Shown here piece by piece: positions 16,201 through 26,243 of a stretch of DNA of 27,689 nucleotides. This DNA comes from Tritrichomonas foetus (taxonomy: Eukaryota > Parabasalia > Tritrichomonadida > Tritrichomonadidae), in contig MLAK01001202.1 of the NCBI GenBank assembly GCA_001839685.1, forward strand, positions 1-27,689, in the 5' to 3' direction. Numbering within the stretch: the first letter of the stretch is position 1; each line of letters opens with the position of its first letter. The notes under the pieces are model-generated. The model worked only from the letters and a program-made list of their open reading frames with translations, ran no database searches and was not told the origin of the DNA. Both the position numbers and the translations under genes were made by a program.

Positions 16201-19200
16201 ATGAATGGAAGCAGAAAAGTTCTGTTCAGCGCAATTCTTTCACGTTTGCTTGAGAATCTTTGTCCTCGATTTAATATTGTATTGATTGATATCAACAAAG
16301 CCATTCAAAATGAAGAAAATTTGCCTTATCTCACATTAGAAATTTTATTTTCGAAATTCCCTCGGGTCGATTCATTTTACCAGAAAAACATAGAAGATTT
16401 ATCAGAAATAGCAGCTACTGATATCGAAGAGATTGTACCAATTTTTACTAAATCAATTAAAGATATTATCAATGAAAAAGTAACCACATTTCTTGTGATA
16501 CAAAACTGTTGTCCATCATTTAATGGATCGAATAGTATTCATTCAATTATATTATATTATTTTTCTCTTTTTTTTATGACTGATTTATTATGTAGTTCAA
16601 TTTCTAAAGCTGTTTTGAAAAATTGCAAACTTTTATCGTCAACTGTAAGTACTATTACACGTGCTGGTCATAATATCGCATTTTCTAAGCAAATTGTACC
16701 AAGTGTACATGTAAATATTGTCAAACAATGGTCTGTTATTTTTTCTTTGCTTTCCGAAAATCACCATCAAGAAATTTCCCATACCGCTTCACTTTTTTCT
16801 TTGTCAGATGAACTCACTTTGCCTATTTTATTAATGAGATTTGCTAGATTAGATGTCAATGATGCTGTCGGTAATATCTTTGTTGATAATATTATTCAAA
16901 TATGCAGATATCATGCGAAAAAGAAAATGTTAACAAATTCTGTTTTAGAGTCTTTAAGCTACATGCTAGTTACGCTTCCATATGATGAAGATATATATCA
17001 AAAACTATTTAATTTCGCAAATTCTTTGAAAAAAGACCATAATTTAAGAAGTGGACGAACTTTTCTATTAACACAAATATTTTTAAGATATCCAAAAATT
17101 CGAAGTCGTTCAAATAATTTTTTTCATCGGAAAATTTTAAAAAATGCATCAAATAGAAACAATGTTGAATTTTCTCTTCGCTGTTTTGAACTTACAATCA
17201 TGGGAAGAAATGTAAAATATGAATGCTTATTTTGGGAATGGGGAAAAAATCCAAGAGCCACCCCGCTTTCATTTATTCAATTTGCTTCTAATTTAGAAAA
17301 TAATCAAATTGAAGATGATTCATTTACATCTCATTTTATGAATTACTTTTTCGCTAAATCTGATTTTTCTGTTTGCCCTGATCTTTTTAAAAACACAATC
17401 ATTCATTTGGCATCTTTAGATTTCCCCAATTTTCTTAAAAATATGGTTACTAGATTTTTAGAATTAGAATCTCATGATCCTCGTTTTTTAGTGTTTCTAT
17501 CAACAATTCCTTTAATCAATTCTGATGATTTCATGAATCATACAATTTATAAAGTTACACCAGATGATATCAATCTGTTTAATAAAATGACTTATAGCAA
17601 AATTTATAAAACAATGCTTGCTTCAAAACCAGATACAATCAATACAAAGCACGGTGTTTGTATTCGTGATTTTAATTTCCTTTTGAGTTCCTTATCTGAT
17701 GAAAGTGATCAAAAAATTTCGATGATATTAGAAGAATGGAATCTACATTGTTTTGGTATTCTTGAAACTGATCATGTTCGTTCTAAGCCAACTCTTGATA
17801 TTCTAAATTTACATATTAATTTATTGAATACATTTCAATATGTTTTCAGTGATAAAGATTTTGGAAATCCGGATGTGATTTCATATATTTTAGAACTAAG
17901 TTGTCATATTGAAAATAGAATTGCTTCAGCTGCATATGATTTATGTACAAAATATATTGCCACACAAGTAAATGCGAATCAATTCATTAAAAATGCCATT
18001 AAATTCGAAGGTACAATTCGAGATTCAGAATCAGCATTTGTTGTATTTTCTTTGATCTATTCAGTGATGAAAAGATCCTATGGAATAACTGAAATTGACA
18101 TAAAGTTACTTAGAAAGATAGAATCAACAAGTTTTACATTGTTTGCTTCAACTTATCCAGGTACTCGAAGCTTGGCACGTGGTTTGTTATATGAATGCTC
18201 AAAAAGAATTAGAGGGAAAAGCATGTTGACTTATTTAAAACCCAGAATTACTTACATTGAAAAAACAGCTAAAAGAAAAATGCTCTTATTTGCAATTCCT
18301 GAAAAACCAGAAGCAAAGCTACCTCCAGCAACACTTTTGAGTTTTGATACTGCTTTGATAAGTCATTTTTATGATGTTTGGTTGTTCTTTTTAGCTGAGC
18401 TTGTAAATGTTTTAGTTGCTTCGAATTTTACACCATTTTTACAGTTTGTTGATAAATGCCGAGACAAAATATTAAATTTAAATGAAAATCAACATCATCA
18501 GCCAAATGAAATTGGATTACTAATTATTTTTTTATCGACACAATTTCATTTATCAACTTTGGTTTCATCATCATATATTGATTTTTCAAATACCTATGAA
18601 GATTTTGGTCCTGAAGTAGATAAGAGACAAGAGATTTGTGCCATTATTCATGATATGCTCGAGAGTGAAGATGAAAGATTAAATGATTTGGGATTTAGAT
18701 TGATTCAACATTTAAATTTTTCTTTACAACCACCAATGATTGATGTTTTGTCAGTTGTTAAACCTAAATTTTTGGGTCTCGCAATTTTTACTGTTTCATT
18801 GCTTATTAGAATGCCAGAAGTTGATGGGTCATTTTTTCAAATTCACATGTCACGCCTCATCGCATTTATTTCATCTGTTCAATATCATTTAATTGAAGGA
18901 GGCTTGAATTCTACTCGTATAATTGAATGGAGTCCAAAAGATGAAAAAAATTTGGCTCTTTTTAAAGATTTAATGAGGGATTATTGTATAGTTATTATGA
19001 TTATGTTTGTTCAACATTCTCATGAAGTAACTGAAGAAGAATGGCCATTATCATCTCGACAAGTTGTCATTAGGTTCTTTATAAATTGGGCGACAACAAC
19101 ATTGCCAATACTCGAAAGTCTTCGTTGTTATGCTGCTGCTGCTTTAGTAACAGTTACTGGAATTGGACCTTTTTTCAATGACACTTGCTTGTTTGATATA

Positions 19201-21738
19201 AAAGCTCTTGAACTTTTTGCTCATTTGGAATCTAATGGCTTTTCTATTATTTATAATTTGCTTCATTTCCATACTGAATTAACTTTAAAACACTTTATTA
19301 AAGTTTGCTATTCTTTGCCAAGGGCTTCTTCTGATTTGTACTTTGATTCTCTTTTGAAAGTGATAGAAAAAGAAAAATCACCATTTTTCTTTGTAATGAG
19401 TGGGCAAATTATTTTTTTAGCTTCTGTTTACACATACAGAGAGCATCCACATGCAACTGACATGATTAAGGGAATTCTTGGAATTAGTACTGTTTCTGTT
19501 CTTTCAAATTATCTTAGTCCCGTTAGAATGAATAAAGTGACAACTGATGATGAAAAGGATCGAGAAAAAGATTGGAAAAAGGATTCTGACAAAGAAGAAT
19601 TTAATTATAAAAATTTACCAAATGTATTTCAATATGCAACGGAGGCAGTATTTGATTCATTCTTTAAAGTCATGAAAATGAAAGATAGACATATTCCAAC
19701 CAATGATATTATTGAAGCAGTTCGTCCTTGGATCAAAAAAATTAGATTATTGCCGAAACAAAAAGTTTGTAATGCAAATGTACCTGAAATGTTTAATTTT
19801 TTCACACCATATGAATTTTTAGAAAAAATGACAGAAATTACAGAAAGTGTTGAAGATGATCAATTCAGAGATATGGTTTCTTTATGGATAGAATTGGGCG
19901 AACAACCTGATCATTATGACTTAATTCCACTTTATCTAAGTGAATGGCGAAATTACGAACAGAAAAAACGAATGTTCGAAGTTTTATTGGAAACTGATTC
20001 TTTAGATTTACCATTCAGAATCTCGCATAGATGTGGGTTCGCTTTCTATGCACACTATACTAGAATTTTGAGATACCAATTGAATGATGAACATAAATGG
20101 CTCAGTATTTTATTGGCCAATGCTTTTCATAGAAATTGGGAACACATGCTTCCACTTTTACCAAAAGTTATACATTTTGCTTTTTTAGTTAGAACTCAAG
20201 GTAATACAAGACTATTTGATATCATTTGTAGAAACCTAAAAATTGAATGCTATGAAGGCTCAATTCCAAGGGTAATGATGAGAAAAGTCATTGATCAATT
20301 TATTCATGTTTTAAATAAAATGTCTAAAACAATAATTAGTGACTGGGGAAATGAAGCATTGAAATGGATAATGGGATGCTCATCAATTGATTTTGTTACC
20401 ACTTCTTTATTAATTTACAATAGAATAATGATACCTTTTGATGATAGTTTACAATATTCCATGATGAGAATTGCATCTTATCATATTTCTCAAAATGTGA
20501 AAGAAATCCAAAATGAACAATACTTTTTTGATTTCATTTTTGAAATTTTTTACTTTTTCAATAAGGTTTATCTTAAAAATAAAGAAAATAAACAAAGTAA
20601 CCAAAGCATTATTAAATTTGTATCAGCTTTTCTAGATTGCAGAGTCTTCATCGATGCTCATGTTCTTATGGAGACTTCTGATCTTTTCTTAAATACGATT
20701 CGACATAAAGAAATACAGGATCCACAAATGCTTATTTCTATGATTCGACCAAGACTTACAAGCTGTGATCGGCAGAACCATGGATATACAGAGACCATTT
20801 CTATTTTAGACGAAATTATTAAATTAACTCATTATGATGAACTTGAAATGATTGCTTTACCAGTGAAAAACCTTGATAATTCCGAATTTAAATCACTTTC
20901 TATTTTTTCAATTGATGATGTCATTGAAAGAAGTAGTGATTCTGCTCTCTGTAAATCTCTTGTTCATTATTCATTAATGATTGATAATTCGAGTTATTTG
21001 CTTCATGATTCTATCTTTGAAATCACTCAAAAAGTAATTGATCGTCTTGCATCAACATCAAAGCAATTATTAAATGAAAAATTCGAAAACAATAAAATAA
21101 GTATTGCCAAAATTTACCAATTTGCATGTCGTTCAATGTCCAAATGTAAAAATGCGATGAAGCTTATTCAATCCATTTGTGTAAATGTACCAAATGTTGT
21201 GATGATGAATGTGATAGATGTTTTTGAATGGGATAGAAGTATTGAAGATGTAAATCGAATTTTACAAATAATTGTTAAAGAAAATTTCAACAAATTTCCA
21301 CCTGAAAGTTCCACGTCAAATGTAATAATAACAGATTGTCAATCTTATAAACAAGTTGAGAATTTATTATTTACAGAGACGCCTCCAAAGATTTTACCTT
21401 TTGCTGCAATGGATGATGTTATTGAATCAATGAAAAATATTCGAAAAGAAACCGCAAGAATCAATCGAACTCGAAGAGGAAGAAGGAAAATTAAAACAAA
21501 TCTCTCTTCTTCACCAAATTCTGTTTCTCTCGTTTTTAGTGGAGAAAATAAAAGCGAAGAACTCTTAGGACCTTTAATTCATCCTACTAAGTTAATTTTA
21601 GAAGATATCAAACATTCGATTCCAACTTCACATTCATATCAAAGATCAACTTCAAACTTAGAAGAATTCACAAAAGTTGTCAACAAAAGAAAAATTTCAA
21701 TTGAAAAATTTCTAAAAGCGGATTTATACAATTTATAA
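16201..21738 (+). CDS. Giant Furry/Mor2/Tao3-like cell-morphogenesis scaffold
   Basis: This 1845-residue helical-repeat protein has no signal peptide or membrane segment. Two parts look like the Furry family (animal Fry, yeast Tao3, fission-yeast Mor2). The first is the N-terminal block around residues 240-345 (LPYDEDIYQKLFNFANSL then LLTQIFLRYPKI). The second is the central block around 965-1095, with a SLRCYAAAALVTVTGIGPFF helix, then LFAHLESN, a YNLLHFHTELTLKHF helix and VCYSLPRASSDLYFDSLLKV, followed by YREHPHATDMIKGIL. Furry proteins bind NDR-family kinases and Mob proteins and direct polarised growth and cytokinesis. The length is near the short end of the family. A very basic stretch (RTRRGRRKIK, about 1754-1763) with Ser-rich flanks lies near the C-terminus and could be a phosphorylated or nuclear-targeting tail. 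The assignment is by pattern, not alignment; another HEAT-type scaffold is possible. Confidence 0.92.
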   Translation: MNGSRKVLFSAILSRLLENLCPRFNIVLIDINKAIQNEENLPYLTLEILFSKFPRVDSFYQKNIEDLSEIAATDIEEIVPIFTKSIKDIINEKVTTFLVIQNCCPSFNGSNSIHSIILYYFSLFFMTDLLCSSISKAVLKNCKLLSSTVSTITRAGHNIAFSKQIVPSVHVNIVKQWSVIFSLLSENHHQEISHTASLFSLSDELTLPILLMRFARLDVNDAVGNIFVDNIIQICRYHAKKKMLTNSVLESLSYMLVTLPYDEDIYQKLFNFANSLKKDHNLRSGRTFLLTQIFLRYPKIRSRSNNFFHRKILKNASNRNNVEFSLRCFELTIMGRNVKYECLFWEWGKNPRATPLSFIQFASNLENNQIEDDSFTSHFMNYFFAKSDFSVCPDLFKNTIIHLASLDFPNFLKNMVTRFLELESHDPRFLVFLSTIPLINSDDFMNHTIYKVTPDDINLFNKMTYSKIYKTMLASKPDTINTKHGVCIRDFNFLLSSLSDESDQKISMILEEWNLHCFGILETDHVRSKPTLDILNLHINLLNTFQYVFSDKDFGNPDVISYILELSCHIENRIASAAYDLCTKYIATQVNANQFIKNAIKFEGTIRDSESAFVVFSLIYSVMKRSYGITEIDIKLLRKIESTSFTLFASTYPGTRSLARGLLYECSKRIRGKSMLTYLKPRITYIEKTAKRKMLLFAIPEKPEAKLPPATLLSFDTALISHFYDVWLFFLAELVNVLVASNFTPFLQFVDKCRDKILNLNENQHHQPNEIGLLIIFLSTQFHLSTLVSSSYIDFSNTYEDFGPEVDKRQEICAIIHDMLESEDERLNDLGFRLIQHLNFSLQPPMIDVLSVVKPKFLGLAIFTVSLLIRMPEVDGSFFQIHMSRLIAFISSVQYHLIEGGLNSTRIIEWSPKDEKNLALFKDLMRDYCIVIMIMFVQHSHEVTEEEWPLSSRQVVIRFFINWATTTLPILESLRCYAAAALVTVTGIGPFFNDTCLFDIKALELFAHLESNGFSIIYNLLHFHTELTLKHFIKVCYSLPRASSDLYFDSLLKVIEKEKSPFFFVMSGQIIFLASVYTYREHPHATDMIKGILGISTVSVLSNYLSPVRMNKVTTDDEKDREKDWKKDSDKEEFNYKNLPNVFQYATEAVFDSFFKVMKMKDRHIPTNDIIEAVRPWIKKIRLLPKQKVCNANVPEMFNFFTPYEFLEKMTEITESVEDDQFRDMVSLWIELGEQPDHYDLIPLYLSEWRNYEQKKRMFEVLLETDSLDLPFRISHRCGFAFYAHYTRILRYQLNDEHKWLSILLANAFHRNWEHMLPLLPKVIHFAFLVRTQGNTRLFDIICRNLKIECYEGSIPRVMMRKVIDQFIHVLNKMSKTIISDWGNEALKWIMGCSSIDFVTTSLLIYNRIMIPFDDSLQYSMMRIASYHISQNVKEIQNEQYFFDFIFEIFYFFNKVYLKNKENKQSNQSIIKFVSAFLDCRVFIDAHVLMETSDLFLNTIRHKEIQDPQMLISMIRPRLTSCDRQNHGYTETISILDEIIKLTHYDELEMIALPVKNLDNSEFKSLSIFSIDDVIERSSDSALCKSLVHYSLMIDNSSYLLHDSIFEITQKVIDRLASTSKQLLNEKFENNKISIAKIYQFACRSMSKCKNAMKLIQSICVNVPNVVMMNVIDVFEWDRSIEDVNRILQIIVKENFNKFPPESSTSNVIITDCQSYKQVENLLFTETPPKILPFAAMDDVIESMKNIRKETARINRTRRGRRKIKTNLSSSPNSVSLVFSGENKSEELLGPLIHPTKLILEDIKHSIPTSHSYQRSTSNLEEFTKVVNKRKISIEKFLKADLYNL

Positions 21739-22056
21739 TAAGTCGAAAGTATATATTTTATTTGCTTTCATGCTTATTTTTATGTAATTATTAAATATGT
21801 TAGTAGATTTACTCTATTTTAATGTTTTTATTTTTTAGTATTTCAAATAACTTCATGTTTCTTTAAATAAGCTTCATTTATAGTTAAAGAAAGTGAGACT
21901 CCTTCAACGATGTAAAGACTTTCTTGATCATTTATTTACAAATTTCAATTGATATTTGGCTTAATTATTGAAGAAAAAAAGAAAATGGAAAGTCAACTTT
22001 TTCTATTTTTTTATGTCTTTATCGGAAAATGACAATTTTGATAGAAATCAAACGAA
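21739..22056. other. Intergenic region upstream of the golgin gene
   Basis: The 318-bp AT-rich spacer holds the 3' end of the Furry-like gene (TAATAA double stop) and the golgin promoter. CCTTCAACGATG at 21901-21912 and AACTTTTTCTATT at 21995-22007 resemble the shared element. A 15-codon upstream frame (ATG 22013) ends at a TGA overlapping the golgin ATG. Confidence 0.5.
21995..22007 (+). promoter_or_regulatory. Candidate shared upstream element of the golgin gene
   Basis: AACTTTTTCTATT shares the AACTTTTTC core with the copies at 10317 and 13826 and ends 49 bp before ATG 22057. The AATGA end of the motif is not conserved here. Function is inferred. Confidence 0.35.
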
Positions 22057-25000
22057 ATGAAGTCAGCAATCACTCCGGAAAGAATCAAAAAGGTTGCTGA
22101 CGTAAGCCAACTACAGACTTTATGTATAGGAGTTACTCGACAAAGGGATAAACTCGCTGATCAAAATAGTCAATTAGCAAACGAAAATGAAGAATTAAAA
22201 ACGAAATTAAAGCCACTTCAAGAAACGCTCGAAACACTTCTAACTGCAAAATCTGAAAAAGAATCCGAATTATTACAATCAAGAAAACAAATCGAAGATC
22301 TTCAAACTAAAATTGATTCATTCCATAAACTTCAAAGCGAAATCGGCCAAGCGCATCAAAATGAAGTCGACGAACTTAATCAAAAAGTTGTCTCCTTACA
22401 AGAAATGGTGAATTCATTAATAGAATCAAAAATAATGTATGAAAATGAAATTAATGAACTGAAATTGTCAAAAACAAATCAAACAAATGAAAATCATCTC
22501 ACAAATGAAAATAATCAAATTAATCTTCTTAATTTTGATAATGACAATGTTAAAAATGAACAAATAGAAAAATTAAAAAATCAAATCAAAGAATTACAAG
22601 AAGAAAATGAAAAGCTTAAAACAATCAAAGATAATTCACAAAGTGATAATAATAATAGTAATATTCCAAATCAGGACAATAGTGAAGTTGCTGCTTTACA
22701 AGAAATGGTAAATGGTCTTCTTGAATCAAAAACTAAATACGAAAATGAACTTTTTGAAATCAAACAACTAAACGAAAAATTGAAAATTGAAAATCAATCA
22801 TCTCAAGAAATGATTCAAAGTTTTCTTTCTAAACAAGCAGATAATGAAATGAAAATGGCTAAAGAAATAGAGTTAAGAGAAGCTGCTGAAAAAGAAAAAG
22901 ATAAAGTGAAACATATGAATAAAGAATTTGCAAAAGCAATTCGTGTTCTTCAAAATGAGATTCAAAATTTCAAAAAAGAGTTTGAATCTCAAAATGAAAC
23001 AATTGAGCATCTGACTAATGAATTGAAAGCAAAAGAAGAAAAAATTTACGAAAAAGAAGAAGAAATTAAAAACATGATCCAAAATAATACAAATCAAAAA
23101 CAAACTGATAATTCATTTGTCGAAAATAATGAAGAGCTTCTTCTGAAAATCCAAGAATTGACAAAGCAAATCGAAGCTTTGCAAGAGAAGCACCAAATAG
23201 AACTACAACAATTAACCAACCAATTAAATACCCAATTCAATAATCAATTAACAAGTCAGTTAGAAAAAATAAAAATTAAAGAAAGTGAAAATTTACAAAA
23301 ATATGAAGAGTTACGCCAAGAATATATTGAACAAATCAATCAATTAAATTCCACTTTATTAGAAAAAGATAATGAATTAAAGAAACAAATAGAAATTCAA
23401 CAAATAAAATCAAATGATGATGTGCGATTTAAAGCACATTTGAATGAAAAAGACGCAGAAATTTCCAAGATTAAACTTGACTTTTCGCAAAAATTAGATC
23501 AACAGGAATTACTTTTCCAAAACAACTTAAACATCAAAGAAACTGAATTAAATCAAACAATTCAACAACTAAATAATCAACTGAGCCAAAAAGAAGCAGA
23601 ATTAGAGAATCTCAAAAACAAAGAACTGGGAAGCTCTCAGAAAATTGACGAATTTTCAACTCTATTGAATAAATATGAATCTCAAAAAGTTGAATCTGAA
23701 AAAACTATATTAAATCTTAAACAACAAATACAATCTTTATCACAAAGTAATTCAGAAGGTCAAAAACATTTTGAAGAAGTCCTCTCAAGTCAAAATGAAA
23801 CCCTTCAAAAAGAAAAAGAAGAATTGAACAACAAAATTTTGGAATTAAATCAAAAATATGAAAATGAGTCTAAACAAAAAGAAATTGCAATGAAAAATGA
23901 AGAAAATGAAAAATCACATTCAATTGAGTTAAAAGCTAATTTCGAACATATTTTAAGCGAAAAAGAGCAACTCACACAAACTTTAAACCAATTTACCATA
24001 GAAAAATCAGAACTAGACCAAATGTTAATTCAAAAAACGAAAATTATCGAGGAATTACGACAAGAAATACAAAATCTTCAAAACCAGTTGAGTGTGAAAG
24101 AAAATGAAATGAATAATGCAATTCACATCAGTCTAGAAGGTGAAGAACACTTGAAACATGAAATTACTGAAGCAAAATCAACAATAATGAACTTCGAAAA
24201 TCAAATTTTGGAAAAAGATCAACTTATTTCAAAAAATGAAGACAAAATAAAAAATTTAGAAGAAGAACTCATAAAAGTTCAAAAAAGTAAAGAGGAAACC
24301 GAAAACTCTCTTCAGCAAATGAAAGAAGAATTCAATGCAACATCAGAAAAAGTTCAAAAAATTATGAACGATAGAGAGGAACTTTCCAAAACACAAAGAA
24401 ATCGTGTAAATTTACTTCGTGAACAAATTGACCAACTCAACAACGAGAAACAAGATCTGGAAACCAGAATCAAAGAAATGACCCATAAAAAAGAAGAAAT
24501 TGAAGAATCCTACAAAATTGTGTTCGAAGAAAGAAATGAAATCCAGAAAAATTATAACAGCATGTTAAATGAAAAATCGAAAGAAATTGAAAACTTACAA
24601 AATATATTAACCGAAACCCAAAATTCAAAACATGATAAAATCGAAAATCTCAATCTTGAAAAATCTGTTTTGCAAAAAACTTTCGAATCAACTCTATCCA
24701 CAATTCAAGAAGAGAATTCGAAATTATCTGAGCAAAATCACCTTTTTGAAAAAGAAAATAGCGAACTCAAATTGAAGGTCAATGAACTATTCGAAAATTT
24801 ACAAAAAAAATCAATTGAATTCCAAAAATGTCAAAATCAAATCATAGAATTAACAGACGGATCTCAAAAAGTAGAATCACTTGAAACTGAAAATACAAAA
24901 TTGAATCAAACTATCTTGCAAGCTTCGGAAAAAATGAGCTCCCTTCAAATTGAAAATAAAGAATTGAAAGAATCAAATGAAAAACTAAACGTTGACCTGA

Positions 25001-25884
25001 CGTCAACAAAAACTAAACTTAGTAGCCTTTTATCAATTAAAAATGATTTTAATAATATATCGGGTGAATATTCCAATTTACAAAAGAATTATTGTGAACT
25101 TGAACAAAAATTCAATTCATTAAATTCAAATCATTCAACATTAAAGTCTTCAAATGATTCATTAAATCGCCAAATTGAAGATCTCCAAGGTGTTGTTCAT
25201 AAAAAAGACAAATCTATCATAAAATTGAAAACTTTACTCCAACGTTCCGTTAATAGTGACCAGAGGAAACAACAGCAAATTGACTCACTTCAAAATGAAC
25301 TTCAGTCTTTTGTCAATACTTTTAAATCAACAACACAAAATTCTGAACTCCTTCAGACAATTGTAAATTTGGAAAATGAAAACAAAAACCTTGAAAATCA
25401 GGTGGCTGAAGCAAAACCGTCACAAGACTTGATTCTTAAAAATGTAAAATTGGAACAAATGCTGGAAAGAAGCAGTAATCTTTACATGGAACTTTTAGAA
25501 GAAAATAAACAACTTAGAAACGAAAAAGAAACTAGAAACAGTGAAATTTCCAAGAAAAAATATAACTTGATGAAAATTGAAAACATTGTAAATTTACCAC
25601 CTAAACAAAAAGCTGTAAATACTTCGTTTGGACAGCAAAATAATCACCAGAACAATCAGCGACAAAGTCAACAAAGGATTAAAAGTAATGATTCTATTAA
25701 TGCGGAATATTTAAGGGCAACTTTGATTCAATTTTTTGTGCAAGATGCCTCAAAAAGAAGTGATTTGATTCCTCTGATTTTGGAATTGGTTGGATGCAAT
25801 GAACAACAAATTAAAGCCACACAAAGGCAATGGGATCGATCAAATCAATTTATTCAAAAAACTTCCGGATTCTTTGGATTCTGA
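22057..25884 (+). CDS. Long coiled-coil golgin with C-terminal GRIP domain
   Basis: The 1275-residue protein is almost continuous coiled coil from about residue 15 to 1170, rich in Glu, Lys, Gln, Asn and Leu with clear heptads. The last 62 residues form a GRIP domain: EYLRATLIQFFVQ with the key Tyr1218, then SKRSDLIPLILELVGCNEQQI and a short tail ending GFFGF. GRIP domains dimerise and bind the small GTPase Arl1 at the trans-Golgi, so this is probably a peripheral trans-Golgi tether that captures vesicles. A Gln/Asn-rich hinge (QQNNHQNNQRQSQQ) separates the rod from GRIP. The N-terminal rod carries a repeated segment (listed separately). No membrane segment is present, as expected for this golgin class. 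ATG 22057 opens the frame and overlaps the TGA of a short upstream frame. Confidence 0.93.
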   Translation: MKSAITPERIKKVADVSQLQTLCIGVTRQRDKLADQNSQLANENEELKTKLKPLQETLETLLTAKSEKESELLQSRKQIEDLQTKIDSFHKLQSEIGQAHQNEVDELNQKVVSLQEMVNSLIESKIMYENEINELKLSKTNQTNENHLTNENNQINLLNFDNDNVKNEQIEKLKNQIKELQEENEKLKTIKDNSQSDNNNSNIPNQDNSEVAALQEMVNGLLESKTKYENELFEIKQLNEKLKIENQSSQEMIQSFLSKQADNEMKMAKEIELREAAEKEKDKVKHMNKEFAKAIRVLQNEIQNFKKEFESQNETIEHLTNELKAKEEKIYEKEEEIKNMIQNNTNQKQTDNSFVENNEELLLKIQELTKQIEALQEKHQIELQQLTNQLNTQFNNQLTSQLEKIKIKESENLQKYEELRQEYIEQINQLNSTLLEKDNELKKQIEIQQIKSNDDVRFKAHLNEKDAEISKIKLDFSQKLDQQELLFQNNLNIKETELNQTIQQLNNQLSQKEAELENLKNKELGSSQKIDEFSTLLNKYESQKVESEKTILNLKQQIQSLSQSNSEGQKHFEEVLSSQNETLQKEKEELNNKILELNQKYENESKQKEIAMKNEENEKSHSIELKANFEHILSEKEQLTQTLNQFTIEKSELDQMLIQKTKIIEELRQEIQNLQNQLSVKENEMNNAIHISLEGEEHLKHEITEAKSTIMNFENQILEKDQLISKNEDKIKNLEEELIKVQKSKEETENSLQQMKEEFNATSEKVQKIMNDREELSKTQRNRVNLLREQIDQLNNEKQDLETRIKEMTHKKEEIEESYKIVFEERNEIQKNYNSMLNEKSKEIENLQNILTETQNSKHDKIENLNLEKSVLQKTFESTLSTIQEENSKLSEQNHLFEKENSELKLKVNELFENLQKKSIEFQKCQNQIIELTDGSQKVESLETENTKLNQTILQASEKMSSLQIENKELKESNEKLNVDLTSTKTKLSSLLSIKNDFNNISGEYSNLQKNYCELEQKFNSLNSNHSTLKSSNDSLNRQIEDLQGVVHKKDKSIIKLKTLLQRSVNSDQRKQQQIDSLQNELQSFVNTFKSTTQNSELLQTIVNLENENKNLENQVAEAKPSQDLILKNVKLEQMLERSSNLYMELLEENKQLRNEKETRNSEISKKKYNLMKIENIVNLPPKQKAVNTSFGQQNNHQNNQRQSQQRIKSNDSINAEYLRATLIQFFVQDASKRSDLIPLILELVGCNEQQIKATQRQWDRSNQFIQKTSGFFGF
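22207..22764 (+). repeat. Three-copy coiled-coil segment inside the golgin
   Basis: The segment SLQEMVNSLIESKIMYENEI (residues about 113-132) recurs as ALQEMVNGLLESKTKYENEL (213-232), exactly 100 residues later. A weaker copy, PLQETLETLLTAKSEKESEL, sits at 53-72, 60 residues before the middle one. The two better copies are also alike in DNA (TTACAAGAAATGGT in both), which suggests duplication rather than convergent heptads. Confidence 0.75.
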
Positions 25885-26188
25885 ATTTTATATATAATTT
25901 TTTATGTAAATGTTTTCTATCATTAAATTATTATACTTTCTTTTGCCAAGAATGATTCCTCAACATTGATCGAAATCAATTTAATCGAATACAAAAGGAA
26001 AAAGAAATAGAATGATGAAAATAAAAGTTAATATTTTATATACAAACAAATATAAGATTATATCAATTCATGTCTTAAAGAACAATCATGAAATAGATTT
26101 TCTGATAGACATTCAGATGTATTTGAATCAGTTACAAATCTTCCTGAGCCAAATATATAGGAAATTATAATGATTAATAAACATAGAA
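25885..26188. other. Convergent intergenic region
   Basis: This is the 3' spacer between the golgin and the M60-like gene. It contains the left arm of the 31-bp inverted repeat at 26124-26154 and otherwise AT-rich sequence without features. Confidence 0.5.
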
Positions 26189-26243
26189 TCAAGGATCTGA
26201 ATCCACTTCAAAATTTGGCTCAGGAAGATTTGTAACTGATTCA
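26124..26243. repeat. Perfect 31-bp inverted repeat across the 3' end of the M60-like gene
   Basis: Arms 26124-26154 and 26213-26243 are exact reverse complements, separated by 58 bp. The right arm is coding sequence for the end of the M60-like protein (around ESVTNLPEPNF). The left arm lies beyond the stop codon at 26189-26191. The mRNA could fold into a long 3' hairpin containing the stop codon in its loop. Confidence 0.92.

Noticed and set aside
22873..23103. Phe-rich minus-strand frame suggesting a membrane protein
   Set aside because: It is the antisense of Glu/Lys codons in the golgin coiled coil, which always gives runs of Phe and Leu.
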